Shown: positions 8,694 to 17,111 of the stretch, piece by piece | Position numbering within the stretch: position 1 is the stretch's first letter | Layout of the letters: the number at the start of each line of letters is the position of its first letter | DNA from: Acidovorax sp. Leaf191 | GTDB taxonomy: Bacteria; Pseudomonadota; Gammaproteobacteria; Burkholderiales; Burkholderiaceae_C | Direction: 5' to 3' | Assembly (NCBI RefSeq): GCF_001424425.1 | Contig: NZ_LMPT01000004.1 | Span: 46,401-110,400 of the forward strand | DNA: 64,000 nucleotides | Notes under the pieces: model-generated | What the model saw: only the letters and a program-made list of their open reading frames with translations | Told to the model about the DNA's origin: nothing | Databases searched by the model: none | Made by a program: the position numbers and the translations under genes

Positions 8694-9704
8694 TTACTTC
8701 GCGCCCCAGCACAGGTCCGTGCCGGTCTTCACGTCCTTGCTGTCCACGCCCGGCACGGCCTTGGCGGCGATCAGCGTCACGCCGGTGTCGGTGTAGCCAC
8801 TGACCTTCTTGCCGGTCTTGGCGTGCTCCACGCCAGCCGCCACGCCCAGCGCGGCCATGCGCAGCGGGTACTGCTGGCTGGTGGCGGCGATGGCACCCTT
8901 GCCCACGTCGGCCACGCCGGCGCAGCCGCCGTCCACCGACACGATGATCGTGCCCTTGTCCTTGCCGGCAGCCTTCAGCGCGTTGTAGGCACCGGCGGCG
9001 GCAGGCTCGTTGATGGTGTAGACGAGGTTGATGTCGGGGTTCTTCTGCAGGCAGTTTTCCATGCCGGTCTGGCCCTTGGCGCGGTCGCCGAAGCTGTCGG
9101 CCATGCACACCACCTCGGCGGGGCGCGACAGCTCATTGCTCTTGGCATCGTTGGCCTGCAGGCCGAATCCCTTGAGGAAGCCGTTGTGGCGCTGGGCACC
9201 CACGGGGTGGCCGGGGTGCAGGTCCAGCATGGCGATCACGGGCTTCTTGCCGGCCAGCGCCGCCTTGGCGTACTGGCCGATCAGCTCGCCGGCCTTGTAG
9301 TTGTCGGTCGCGAACAGCGCATCGGTGGCGTCCACGGGGTCGGTGGGGCTGTCGAGCGCGATCACCATCACGCCCTTGGCCCGGGCCTTCTTGATGGCCG
9401 GCACGATGGCCTTGGCGTCGCTCGGGGTGATCAGGATGGTGGTGGCGCCCGCGGCGATCAGGTTCTCCATGGCCGTGACCTGGCCGGCGTTGTCGCCGTC
9501 GGTCTTGCCCGCGGCCGACACCACCTTGGCGCCGAGCTTCTTGGCCTCGGCCGTGGCGCCTTCCTTCATCTTCACGAAGAAGGGGTTGGTCTCGGTCTTG
9601 GTGATCAGGCCGATCACGGGCTCGGCAGCCTGGGCCAGGCCACAGGCCAGGGCGCCAGACAAGGCAATGGCGGACAGCACGAAAGCAGGGGCGCGTTGGA
9701 TCAC
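8694..9704 (-). CDS. frcB: sugar ABC transporter periplasmic binding protein (FrcB-like)
   Basis: The 336-residue protein begins with a Sec signal peptide that ends at the AQAAEP site near residue 24, followed by a type-1 periplasmic binding fold (IGLITKTETNPFF, ITPSDAKAI, VSVDGG). The C-terminal segments VSGYTDTGVTLI and a terminal LCWGAK resemble FrcB-type fructose binding proteins. I chose the GTG at 9702-9704 because an AAGGAG site lies 6 bases upstream and the signal peptide starts there; a longer frame to 9812 lacks these. A good sigma-70 promoter lies about 90 bases upstream. It is the first gene of the operon. Confidence 0.85.
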   Translation of the reverse strand: MIQRAPAFVLSAIALSGALACGLAQAAEPVIGLITKTETNPFFVKMKEGATAEAKKLGAKVVSAAGKTDGDNAGQVTAMENLIAAGATTILITPSDAKAIVPAIKKARAKGVMVIALDSPTDPVDATDALFATDNYKAGELIGQYAKAALAGKKPVIAMLDLHPGHPVGAQRHNGFLKGFGLQANDAKSNELSRPAEVVCMADSFGDRAKGQTGMENCLQKNPDINLVYTINEPAAAGAYNALKAAGKDKGTIIVSVDGGCAGVADVGKGAIAATSQQYPLRMAALGVAAGVEHAKTGKKVSGYTDTGVTLIAAKAVPGVDSKDVKTGTDLCWGAK

Positions 9705-9774
9705 GGTTGTCTCCTTGGAACGGATGGCTGAAACCCCGGACGCCACACGGTGCGGCACCTCGGGAACACCACTC

Positions 9775-9803
9775 TTGTCGGGTGGATGGGATCGAACTAT
9801 AGT
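9775..9803 (+). promoter_or_regulatory. divergent promoter for the PfkB kinase, sharing its -10 with the operon promoter
   Basis: On the plus strand TTGTCG (9775-9780) and TATAGT (9798-9803) are separated by 17 bases. The -10 lies in the palindrome ACTATAGT (9796-9803), which also holds the -10 of the opposite promoter, so the two promoters cannot be occupied at once. The predicted leader is about 28 bases long. Confidence 0.5.
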
Positions 9804-9825
9804 GCGTTGCAATTTAATAAATCAA
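9796..9825 (-). promoter_or_regulatory. sigma-70 promoter for the sugar transporter operon
   Basis: On the minus strand, TTGATT (9820-9825) and TATAGT (9796-9801) are separated by 18 bases. The spacer holds an AT-rich partly symmetrical stretch (TTATTAAATT) that could be the ROK operator. The -10 box lies in the self-complementary ACTATAGT shared with the opposite promoter. Predicted by eye. Confidence 0.55.
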
Positions 9826-9837
9826 GTGGATTTAGTT

Positions 9838-10962
9838 ATGGTTTTCCCTAGCCGATCAGCACCTGACACCGCCACCCTCACACCGCCCCCAAGGTCGCGC
9901 GCTGCCCTAGAACCAACGGCTTCCACGCCCACCGACGCAGCACCAGCCCTGCGGGTGGCCACCGCGGGAGAGGCCCTGTTCGACCTGATCCAGGAGGCTG
10001 ACGGACGCCTGCGGCCCTGCGCGGGCGGGGCCGTCTACAACCTCACCCGTGCGCTGGGCCTGCAGGGCGTGGGCACGATGTACCTGAACCCGCTGTCGGC
10101 CGACCTGCTGGGCCGACAGCTTTTGCAGGGCCTGCACGACGCCGGCGTGGCCCTGGCATCGCCCGTGCCCGTGCGCGCGCCCAGCGCGCTGGCGGTGGCC
10201 GCGCTGGATGCCGAGGGCAAGGCCAGCTACAGCTTCTACCGCGATGGCGTGGCCGACCGCCAGGCCACGGGCGACGCGCTGATCGCCGCCTGCACCGCCC
10301 TGCCCGGCCTGCAGGTGGTGGCCACCGGCTGCCTCGCGTTGGTGGCGCAGGACGCAGGCATCTACCTGCCGTGGCTTGCAGCCCAGCGTGCCGCCGGGCG
10401 CATGGTGGTGGTCGATGCCAACCTGCGCCTGTCGGCCGTGGACGACGTGCCCGCCTACCGGGCCAACGTGATGGCCGCGCTGCAGCACGCCCACCTCATC
10501 AAGGTGAGCGACGACGACCTGGACGCCCTGGCCGTGCCGGGCGGCACCGCACTGCAGCGCGCCCGGCACCTGCTGGACCACACCCGCGCCCAGTGGCTGG
10601 CCCTGACGCTGGGGCCCGGCGGCGCGTGGCTGCTGCAGCGCGACGGCCAGGCCGTGCATGCGCAAGAGCACGCGCCCTTGGCCGTGGCCGACACCGTGGG
10701 GGCGGGAGATTGTTTTCTGGCCGGTCTCATCACCGCGCTGCTGGCGGGGCCGGAGCGGGGGCAGGAGGCCCTGAGCGAGCGCCCCGGGGGCCTGGTGGCC
10801 CCGCTGGCTACCGAGCGGCTGCATGCCGTGCTGTGGCATGCGCTCGCCAGTGCCAGCCATTGCGTGGAGCAGGTGGGCTGCGTGCCGCCCCGCTACGACA
10901 CGGTGCGCCAGCGGCTCGCTGCGCAGGCGGGCGCGTCCGCCGTACAGGCAGCCGCCGCGTAG
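9838..10962 (+). CDS. PfkB-family sugar kinase (fructokinase-like)
   Basis: This 374-residue protein has the ribokinase fold. The N-terminal GEALFDLI begins near residue 44, a GG motif (CAGGAVYNL) follows, and the PfkB C-terminal signature DTVGAGDCFLAGL carries the catalytic Asp. The first roughly 39 residues are Pro/Thr/Ala-rich and not part of the fold, so the true start may be later, although no good internal ATG is seen. The ATG lies directly after the divergent promoter, with only a weak AGTGGA site. It probably phosphorylates the sugar imported by the divergent ABC operon. Confidence 0.82.
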   Translation: MVFPSRSAPDTATLTPPPRSRAALEPTASTPTDAAPALRVATAGEALFDLIQEADGRLRPCAGGAVYNLTRALGLQGVGTMYLNPLSADLLGRQLLQGLHDAGVALASPVPVRAPSALAVAALDAEGKASYSFYRDGVADRQATGDALIAACTALPGLQVVATGCLALVAQDAGIYLPWLAAQRAAGRMVVVDANLRLSAVDDVPAYRANVMAALQHAHLIKVSDDDLDALAVPGGTALQRARHLLDHTRAQWLALTLGPGGAWLLQRDGQAVHAQEHAPLAVADTVGAGDCFLAGLITALLAGPERGQEALSERPGGLVAPLATERLHAVLWHALASASHCVEQVGCVPPRYDTVRQRLAAQAGASAVQAAAA

Positions 10963-11040
10963 GGCTGGTGCTGCCTGGGTGGGCAGCGCTTGTCAGGGGC
11001 GCGCGGCCAGGCGTTCAGCCCGGCCGGCGGCTTGCGCCGC

Positions 11041-12780
11041 TCACTCAGCGGGCTTGGTGGTCTTGGCCGCGCTGCGCGGCTTGCGGGCGCGGGGTGCTGG
11101 GGTCTTTGCAGCGGCCTCTGGAGTTGCCGCTGTTGCAGCAGCCGCGGCGGCCTTGGGTTTGGCCGATGCTGTTCGTGGCTTGGGCGCTGGCGCGGGTTGC
11201 GATGCAGCCGCCGGTGCCTCCGAGTCGCCCGTTGCTGCCTTGCGCCCGCTGGTCTTGCGCGCAGCCGATCCGGCGCGGCGGCTGCGGGGTGCAGGGGCGC
11301 TGGACTCTTCGGCTGCGTCACCGGGTGCCTCGACCATCGCGGGCGCTGAGGCCTGGTGGTCATCGTCGGCACCCCACTGCTGACCTGGAGCGCCGGACTC
11401 GTCCTCGTCATCATTCAACACGGCATCGCGACGCGACGGGGCGTCGACCGCAGCGGGCGCAGGCGCTGGTGCGGCCGCCGGCTGACTGAAGTAGCTGCGG
11501 GTCGGGCGCTCCGGCTGATCGTCATCCTGCACATTGCGCGTATCCCGCATGTCCCGCGTGTCCCGCGTGTCCCGCGTGTCCCGCGTGTCCCGCGTGTCAC
11601 GAGCATCTCTAGCCTCACGTGAATTGCGGGAGTCACGCGAATCACGCGAATCACGGCCATCGTGAGCATCCACGCCGATGTCGGGCTGCTGGTCGCCATG
11701 GTCCTCTGCCTGCCCATCGCGGCGCATCTCTGCGTGCTGCGGTGCCGACGAGCGCCCAGCGCCTTCGCCGCGGCGCCCGCGCGAGCGGCCACCGCGGCCA
11801 TTGCCGCCGCCGCCTTCGCCCTGGCCTGCCGAGGTGTCCGGCACCGAAGCCACGGCGTGGAAATCGTGGCGGACGTGACCCGCTGCGCCCCCTTGCCGCT
11901 CGGCCGGTGCGTCGGCGCGGCCCGAGGGATCGGCACTGCCTGCGCCCACTCCGCCGCCCAGCGAGCGGAACACATACGCGCCGGACTTCTCGTCACGGCC
12001 GAACTCCAGCAGGCCGCGTGCTTGCGCTTCCTCCAGCAGGTTGCCAAAGGTGCGAAAGCCGTAATAGCTCTCGCTGAAATCGGGCTTGCGGCGCTTGATG
12101 GCTTCCTTGAGCACCGACGCCCAGATCTTGCCGCTGTCGCCGCGCTCGGAGGTCAGCGCCTCGAAGGTCTCCACCGCCAGCTCCACGCCCTGGGTGCGGC
12201 GCACGTCCTGGGTTTCCTTGCGGTGGCGCTCTTCCTCGGGCGTGCGGCGCGGCGCGGGGGCCGAGCCGGGGTTCTGGCGCCGGGCCATCGCGCGCTGGTT
12301 CTCGCGCACCAGGTCGTCGTAGAAGATGAATTCATCGCAGTTGGCGATGAGCAGGTCCGACGTGGACTGCTTCACGCCCACGCCGATCACCTGTTTGTTG
12401 TTCTCGCGCAGCTTGGACACGAGCGGCGAGAAGTCCGAGTCGCCACTGATGATCACGAAGGTGTTCACGTGCGACTTGGTGTAGCACAGGTCCAGCGCGT
12501 CCACCACCAGGCGGATGTCGGCCGAGTTCTTGCCCGACTGGCGCACATGGGGGATTTCGATCAGCTCGAAATTCGCCTCGTGCATCGTGGCCTTGAAGCC
12601 CTTGTAGCGCTCCCAGTCGCAATAGGCCTTCTTGACCACGATGGAGCCCTTGAGCAGCAGGCGCTCCAGGATGGGCTTGATGTCGAACTTTTCATACTGC
12701 GCATCGCGCACGCCCAGGGCGACGTTTTCGAAGTCGCAGAACAGGGCCATGCTGATGCTGTTGTCGGAGGGGGATGCCAT
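11041..12780 (-). CDS. NYN-domain nuclease-like protein with LOTUS/OST-HTH domain and low-complexity tail
   Basis: The 579-residue protein starts with a NYN (PIN-like, LabA/MARF1-type) domain, about residues 10-165, with acidic residues in FCDFEN, NSADIRLVVDAL and SGDSDF. A linker leads to a LOTUS/OST-HTH domain, about residues 200-277 (WASVLKEAIKRRKPDFSES and TFGNLLEEAQARGLLEF). The rest is disordered: a Gly/Arg-rich part, a run of R-D-T/R-D-S tripeptide repeats, and a Lys/Ala/Pro-rich histone-H1-like end. This suggests an RNA-binding nuclease or adaptor. I chose the ATG at 12778-12780; the frame could start from a TTG eight codons earlier. It is monocistronic and convergent with the sugar kinase. 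Confidence 0.82.
   Translation of the reverse strand: MASPSDNSISMALFCDFENVALGVRDAQYEKFDIKPILERLLLKGSIVVKKAYCDWERYKGFKATMHEANFELIEIPHVRQSGKNSADIRLVVDALDLCYTKSHVNTFVIISGDSDFSPLVSKLRENNKQVIGVGVKQSTSDLLIANCDEFIFYDDLVRENQRAMARRQNPGSAPAPRRTPEEERHRKETQDVRRTQGVELAVETFEALTSERGDSGKIWASVLKEAIKRRKPDFSESYYGFRTFGNLLEEAQARGLLEFGRDEKSGAYVFRSLGGGVGAGSADPSGRADAPAERQGGAAGHVRHDFHAVASVPDTSAGQGEGGGGNGRGGRSRGRRGEGAGRSSAPQHAEMRRDGQAEDHGDQQPDIGVDAHDGRDSRDSRDSRNSREARDARDTRDTRDTRDTRDTRDMRDTRNVQDDDQPERPTRSYFSQPAAAPAPAPAAVDAPSRRDAVLNDDEDESGAPGQQWGADDDHQASAPAMVEAPGDAAEESSAPAPRSRRAGSAARKTSGRKAATGDSEAPAAASQPAPAPKPRTASAKPKAAAAAATAATPEAAAKTPAPRARKPRSAAKTTKPAE
11536..11663. repeat. 9-base tandem repeat inside the NYN-LOTUS gene
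   Basis: On the plus strand the unit GCGTGTCCC recurs in tandem, about five nearly perfect copies flanked by degenerate ones. It encodes repeated Arg-Asp-Thr or Arg-Asp-Ser tripeptides. Because the unit is nine bases, gain or loss keeps the frame. Confidence 0.85.
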
Positions 12781-12990
12781 AAATGCTCGCGGTATTCCGT
12801 TCAATGTTGGGACGGATCATCACACGGAACGTCATACACCCCTCCGGAGGCCATGTCGCGGTACCGATGAATAGCGTGAGGGCGGACCTTCAGTGAGAAA
12901 AGTTTGCCAGCGAAACGTCGTGACTGGCGCATCCCAGGCCAGTGCCCCCGCGCAAGGGCCGCCAAGCCGCTTGCGGCGCTTCACTTCCGT

Positions 12991-13063
12991 GCGCTGGGGG
13001 CGTCCCCCTCCCGCCAGCGCAGCGCAGCGAGAGAGGGGGAAGCGGCGCAGCCGCTCAGGGGGA
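12991..13063. repeat. GC-rich dispersed repeat (family 3) with internal symmetry
   Basis: This stretch contains GGGGGCGTCCCCC, then CCAGCGCAGCGCAGCG, then GAGAGGGGGAAGCGGCG and CCGCTCAGGGGG. I recognise this block as a common intergenic repeat of Comamonadaceae. It sits just after the stop of the Bug-protein gene and may act as its terminator. The remaining bases from 12781 to 13070 show no gene. Confidence 0.6.
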
Positions 13064-13070
13064 GCTCACT

Positions 13071-14033
13071 TCAACTCGGCTTGGCCAGGCCCAGTTTTTC
13101 CACCAGCGCCTTCTCGCGCGTGAAGGTGTCCTGCGCAAACTTCTTGTACGCCGACGTGCTCATGTACATCGGCACCATGTCGTAGCGGGCCAGCGCGGTC
13201 TTGTAGCTGTCCTGCTCCATCGCCTGCTTGAAGGCATCGTGCAGGCGCTTGACCACCGCATCGGGCGTGCCCTTGGGCGCGCCGATGCCGAACGGCGAGT
13301 TCTGCACCAGGTTCAGCCCCAGCTCCTTGAGCGTGGGCGCATCGGGGAACTTGGCCAGGCGCTCGGCGCCCCAGGTGTTGAGCACGCGCAGCTTGCCGGC
13401 CTCGACCTGCGGCGCAAAGCCGGTGGAGTCGGCCGCCGCCATGATCTGCCCGCCCAGGATGGACTGCATCAGGTCCGCACTGCCCTTGTAGGGCACGTGC
13501 AGCAGCTCGATGCCCAGTTGCTGCGCGATCAGCTCCATCGTCAGGTGCGGGCTGGTCATGGTGCCGGTGGAGCCGTAGCTCAGCTTGCCGGGATTGGCCT
13601 TGGCCCAGGCCACGAAGTGCGTCCAGGTCTTGAGCGGCGAGTCGGCGGGCACCACCAGGCCGAACGCATAGCCGGTGACATTGAGCACGTAGCTGATGTC
13701 CTTGACCGGGTCCCAGTTGATCTTGGTGGTGTAGGGCAGGCGAAAGACGCCCAGCGGAATCTGCGCCACGGTGTAGCCGTCGGCCGCAGCGCCCTGCAGC
13801 GCCTGCGCGGGCAGCGTGCCGCCGGCGCCGGGCTTGTTCTCCACGATGACCGGCTGGCCCAGGATCTTGCCGGCGCTGTCGGCCAGCGAGCGCATGGTGA
13901 TGTCGGTGGGGCCGCCCGCCGGGAAGGCGATCACGAGCTTGATGGGCTTGCTCGGAAAGCTCTGGGCCTGCGCCATGAATGCGGGGGCGGCGAGGCTGGC
14001 GGCTCCCCATTGGATGATCTGGCGACGTTGCAT
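13071..14033 (-). CDS. Bug/TctC-family periplasmic binding protein (orphan)
   Basis: The 320-residue protein begins with a Tat/Sec-like signal (MQRRQIIQWGAASLAAPAF, cleavage after AQA near residue 24). It then has the Bug signature KPIKLVIAFPAGGPTD and later GHI/LHVPYKGSADL-type and PTLKELGL segments. These proteins capture carboxylates or related solutes for tripartite tricarboxylate transporters, but no TctA/TctB membrane genes lie nearby. It is one of many orphan Bug proteins typical of these bacteria. The start at 14031-14033 has an AGGAG site 7 bases upstream. The ligand is unknown. Confidence 0.9.
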   Translation of the reverse strand: MQRRQIIQWGAASLAAPAFMAQAQSFPSKPIKLVIAFPAGGPTDITMRSLADSAGKILGQPVIVENKPGAGGTLPAQALQGAAADGYTVAQIPLGVFRLPYTTKINWDPVKDISYVLNVTGYAFGLVVPADSPLKTWTHFVAWAKANPGKLSYGSTGTMTSPHLTMELIAQQLGIELLHVPYKGSADLMQSILGGQIMAAADSTGFAPQVEAGKLRVLNTWGAERLAKFPDAPTLKELGLNLVQNSPFGIGAPKGTPDAVVKRLHDAFKQAMEQDSYKTALARYDMVPMYMSTSAYKKFAQDTFTREKALVEKLGLAKPS

Positions 14034-14228
14034 GGCGGGGCTCCTGAAAAAGCAAAACAAAGACTTCGCCATTGAACTGCAGCCGGCACGACGGCGGTGA
14101 TGCGGAAACCCCCTAGCCGGTGTCGCCAATGTGGCACCAACCGCTTCAGGCGCTGCGCTGGCTGGGCGGTCGCGTGCCGAACATCGCCGACCGCCAATCT
14201 GCTGCCAACTTTCTGCCGACCTTGGGGC

Positions 14229-14660
14229 TCAAGCCTTGTAGGTCGACAGCAGGATGCTTGTTTCCGTGTTCGCAATGCCGGGCGTCAGGCGGATGCGCCC
14301 CAGCGCCGCGTCAAACGCCTCCAGGCTCTCGGCGCGCACCTCTGCCACGATGTCCCAGCGGCCGTTGGTGGTGTGCAGCGTGCCCACCATGGGCTCGCCG
14401 CGCAGGGCGCGGATCACCTCGGGCGCGGCGTTGCCCTCCACCGCGATGCTCATCCAGGCGCGGATGCGCTGGGGCTCGGAGTCGGGCCGCAGGCGCACGG
14501 TGTAGCCCACGATGACGCCGCTCTCCTCCATCTTGTGCAGCCGGTTCTGCACGGTGCCGCGCGAGACGCGCAGCTTGAGCGCCAGTGTGGCCACGGGCGT
14601 GCGCGCGTCGGCCCGCAGGATGCTGAGGATTTCGCGGTCGGTGTCGTCCAGCCTGTTCAT
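14229..14660 (-). CDS. Lrp/AsnC-family transcriptional regulator
   Basis: This 143-residue protein has the family layout: an N-terminal helix-turn-helix (residues 2-60, LDDTDREILSILRADART and LRVSRGTVQNRLHKME) and a C-terminal RAM ligand-binding domain. It begins 90 bases from the divergent CtlX-type hydrolase and probably controls it, since AsnC-type regulators often sense the amino acid their neighbour degrades. The frame can be read far upstream, but ATG 14658-14660 gives the correct family N-terminus. The AT-rich gap (14661-14750) is the likely shared control region. Confidence 0.9.
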   Translation of the reverse strand: MNRLDDTDREILSILRADARTPVATLALKLRVSRGTVQNRLHKMEESGVIVGYTVRLRPDSEPQRIRAWMSIAVEGNAAPEVIRALRGEPMVGTLHTTNGRWDIVAEVRAESLEAFDAALGRIRLTPGIANTETSILLSTYKA

Positions 14661-14750
14661 AGTGGGTCTCTGGGTGATCAGAACGCCAGATTTTGCTGCA
14701 TTTCGATCAGTTTGAAGTCTTTTGTTTGACTGGCACTGTTCGGAAAATTC

Positions 14751-15749
14751 ATGCACCGCCACCTTCCCGCTACCTTGCAGCCACTGACCGCCATGCCCTC
14801 CCTCGCATCCGCCCAAGCCCCGTCCGCCGTCGTGATGGTGCGCCCACACCGCTTTCACCCCAACCCCGACACCGCGCACGACAACGCCTTTCAGTCTGCA
14901 CCCACCAACGCCCCCCCGGACGACATCGCGCGCCAGGCATACGCCGAGGTGACCCAGGCCGCCGCGCAACTCGAAGCCGCCGGCGTGCATGTGCACCTGT
15001 TCGACGACCTGGGCGAGCGCCACGCGCCCGACGCGGTCTTCCCCAACAACTGGTTCTCCACCCACGCCGGCGGCCACGTGGCCGTGTACCCGATGTACGC
15101 ACAGAGCCGGCGGCGCGAGCGCCGCAGCGACGTGCTGGACCTGCTCAAGGCACAGTACCGGGTGCAGGACGTGATCGACTACTCGGGGCTGGAGGCCGAC
15201 AACATGTTCCTCGAAGGCACCGGCGCGATGGTGCTCGACCACATCGGCCGCATCGCCTACACCGCGCAGTCGAACCGCGCCGACCCGGTGGCGCTGGAGC
15301 GGTTCTGCACCCACTTCAACTACGAGCCCATGGCCTTTGCCACGGCCGATGGAGAGGGCCGGCCGTGCTATCACACCAACGTGATGCTGTGCGTGGGCAC
15401 CGACTTCGCGCTGGGCGGGTTCCACCTGATCACCGACCCCTTGCGACGTGAGGCTGTGCGAAGCCGCCTGCGCGAAACCGGCCGCGACGTCATCGAACTG
15501 AGCGCCCACCAGATCGGCGAATTCGCGGGCAATGCGCTGGAGCTGACCAGCGCCCGGGGTCGTGTGCTGGCCCTGTCGGCGCGCGCCGCCGCCAGCCTGA
15601 CCGCGGCGCAGAAGGCCGTCATCGAGCGCAGCGCCACGCTGCTGCCGCTGGCCGTGCCGACCATCGAACTGGCGGGCGGGTCGGTGCGCTGCATGCTGGC
15701 GGGCGTGCACCTGGCGCGGCGCACCGCGGTGGACGCCCTGGCCAACTGA
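14751..15749 (+). CDS. CtlX-type amidinotransferase-fold hydrolase (citrulline/arginine-related)
   Basis: The 332-residue protein belongs to the arginine-deiminase/amidinotransferase superfamily (COG4874-like). Visible elements are VMVRPHRFHPNP near residue 29, VFPNNWFSTHAGG near residue 96, a FLEGTGAMVLDH acidic motif, an active-site histidine in YHTNVML and the nucleophilic cysteine in RCMLAGVHL near residue 310. Members are linked to citrulline use, but the exact reaction here is inferred. A second ATG at 14793 would also give a full domain. The divergent Lrp-type regulator supports a role in amino-acid catabolism. Confidence 0.82.
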   Translation: MHRHLPATLQPLTAMPSLASAQAPSAVVMVRPHRFHPNPDTAHDNAFQSAPTNAPPDDIARQAYAEVTQAAAQLEAAGVHVHLFDDLGERHAPDAVFPNNWFSTHAGGHVAVYPMYAQSRRRERRSDVLDLLKAQYRVQDVIDYSGLEADNMFLEGTGAMVLDHIGRIAYTAQSNRADPVALERFCTHFNYEPMAFATADGEGRPCYHTNVMLCVGTDFALGGFHLITDPLRREAVRSRLRETGRDVIELSAHQIGEFAGNALELTSARGRVLALSARAAASLTAAQKAVIERSATLLPLAVPTIELAGGSVRCMLAGVHLARRTAVDALAN

Positions 15750-15814
15750 CCGCCCGCAGCGCGGTGGCCGAGCACACGGCGGTGCTGCCGCGCTGTGTGG
15801 ACACTGGGGTTTTG

Positions 15815-15874
15815 ATTAAAAAATGGCTCTACCGCTTGATAGAAAAGCGCTAGCAGCTATATTTTTAATAGCAA
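15815..15874 (+). repeat. dispersed repeat family 1, intergenic copy (best-preserved)
   Basis: The core blocks are GGCTCTACCGCTTGATAGA, AAGCGCTAGCAGCTAT and a terminal AATAGCAA, flanked by short A/T runs (TTAAAAAA and ATTTTTAAT). It sits between the CtlX-type gene and the Cys-cluster gene and is the reference copy I used to recognise the intragenic ones. Confidence 0.85.
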
Positions 15875-15952
15875 TCGCTTTTTCCAAGCGCCACGTAGCG
15901 CGCCGCCTGCAGCCGACCCCGTCAGACGTTTCCAGGCCAGCCACCACCCAGC

Positions 15953-16297
15953 TCACGGGCGCGGCACGTTGGTGGTCTCCACATCCGCATCGCACCCCAC
16001 GCCCGCCGCAATCCAGCGCCGAGCCAGCCAGGCCAGCGGTACCGTCAACCAGCGCTGCCGCAAGCCCGTCACCTCGCCCGGGTCGGCCACCATGCCGCAC
16101 AGGTACCGTGCGTGCGCACCGTCCCACCGCAGCGCCACGCAGGCGCCATGGCGACGGCGCGACACCACCACGCCCAGCGGGCAGGGCTCGGCCAGGCAGC
16201 ACAAACCGCAGCCGTTGCAGGGTGCGCCCACGGCCGGCTTGGGCGGCGCCTCGGCGTGCAGCCAGACCACGGCGTGTTGCGCGGGGGGTGGTGTCAT
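15953..16297 (-). CDS. small cysteine-cluster protein (YkgJ-like)
   Basis: This 114-residue protein has the motif [16 protein letters not shown] around residues 28-43, a zinc- or iron-sulphur-type cluster typical of the YkgJ/UPF0153 family, and a further cysteine pair downstream. The family function is unknown. It is convergent with the CtlX-type gene and stands alone. The length is in the usual range for short members. Confidence 0.75.
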   Translation of the reverse strand: MTPPPAQHAVVWLHAEAPPKPAVGAPCNGCGLCCLAEPCPLGVVVSRRRHGACVALRWDGAHARYLCGMVADPGEVTGLRQRWLTVPLAWLARRWIAAGVGCDADVETTNVPRP

Positions 16298-16364
16298 GGC
16301 GCCATTGTGCCGACCGCCAAGTGCTGCCGGCCTGGATGCGGGCTGCTGACTTCACAGCACCCCT

Positions 16365-16801
16365 TGCCAAAGCCCGCAGGCCCGGCAGGTCGCCGATCTC
16401 ATCGAGAAACAGCGTGCCACCCTGCGCCGCCTCGAACCAGCCCGCGCGTGCCTGCGTAGCCCCAGTGAAGGCACCCGCCTAGTGGCCGAAGAGTTCGGCG
16501 TCGATAGCGATTCGCTGAACGCACCGCAGTTGACCGCCACGAAGGGCCCGGGCCGGCCGCTTTCGGCATGGACGTGGCGCGCTATCAGCTCCTTGCCGGT
16601 GCCGGTCTCGCCCACCACCAGCACCGACGCATCGCTGCGCGCAATGCGGTCCACATGGTCGAGCAGCTGCGCGGACCGGGGGTCCTGGACCAGCAGCGCC
16701 TTCGCGCGAATGGTCGGCGCCCCGCCCGCTGGCGACTCGGGCAGGGTCAGTACGCGATGGGTGGACAGGAGGCCTGAAGAGGCGGGCCAACGACTGGACA
16801 T
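16365..16801 (-). pseudogene. broken sigma-54-dependent regulator (SfnR/NtrC-type AAA+ fragment)
   Basis: The N-terminal part of a sigma-54 activator ATPase is readable: Walker A GETGTGKELIARHVH followed by FVAVNCGAFSESL. The frame is lost at about 16505 by an apparent one-base deletion; in the next frame the expected IDAELFGH appears. A TAG at 16479-16481 then replaces the expected Glu codon. The same frame continues with AGAFTGA and [13 protein letters not shown] (the Walker B region) before homology ends at about 16382. The sensor, Fis-type DNA-binding domain and second half of the ATPase are missing. It resembles SfnR-like regulators of organosulphur use. Confidence 0.8.
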
Positions 16802-17111
16802 GCCGCCAGACTAAGACGCGGCGCTCCGGCTGCGAACGCAGGATTTCGCATGTGAATATGCGGCAAACACTTTGTGCGCGGCTGTAGCTCGCGCGCTCGC
16901 ACACCGGTTCAGCGATGCTTGGGGTGCTTGCTGCGCACTGGCCTGCACACACCTGCGCTGCAGACGCAAAAAAGGCCCATGCAGATAAAGCCGCAGGGCC
17001 AAATCCGGCCCAAGGGCCGGAGGGAGGGAGACGAGCTACACAAAAACTCGGAGGCCCACGCCCCGCGACCAGCCCTGCTTGTGGGGCAGGTCGCGAGGGT
17101 GGGTCACGCGC
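16802..17111. other. 310-base gap between the regulator remnant and the lipoprotein gene
   Basis: No convincing gene is present. The stretch contains a GGCCCAAGGGCC-type inverted repeat and, at 17065-17094, a stem-loop described separately. It may hold decayed upstream sequence of the broken regulator, but no coding similarity is visible. Confidence 0.5.
17065..17094 (-). terminator. stem-loop after the lipoprotein gene
   Basis: GCGACC (17065-17070) pairs with GGTCGC (17089-17094), with an inner GCCC/GGGC stem. It starts about 18 bases after the lipoprotein stop on the minus strand. A T-run occurs about 20 bases further on, so it is a weak or imperfect terminator. Confidence 0.45.

Noticed and set aside
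11536..11663. Tandem repeats considered as a CRISPR array
   Set aside because: Units are 9 bases with no spacers and are in frame within a protein-coding gene.
14034..14228. Possible small gene between the Bug and Lrp genes
   Set aside because: A short frame reads through but has no start site, no family similarity and continues into the Lrp gene as an antisense frame.
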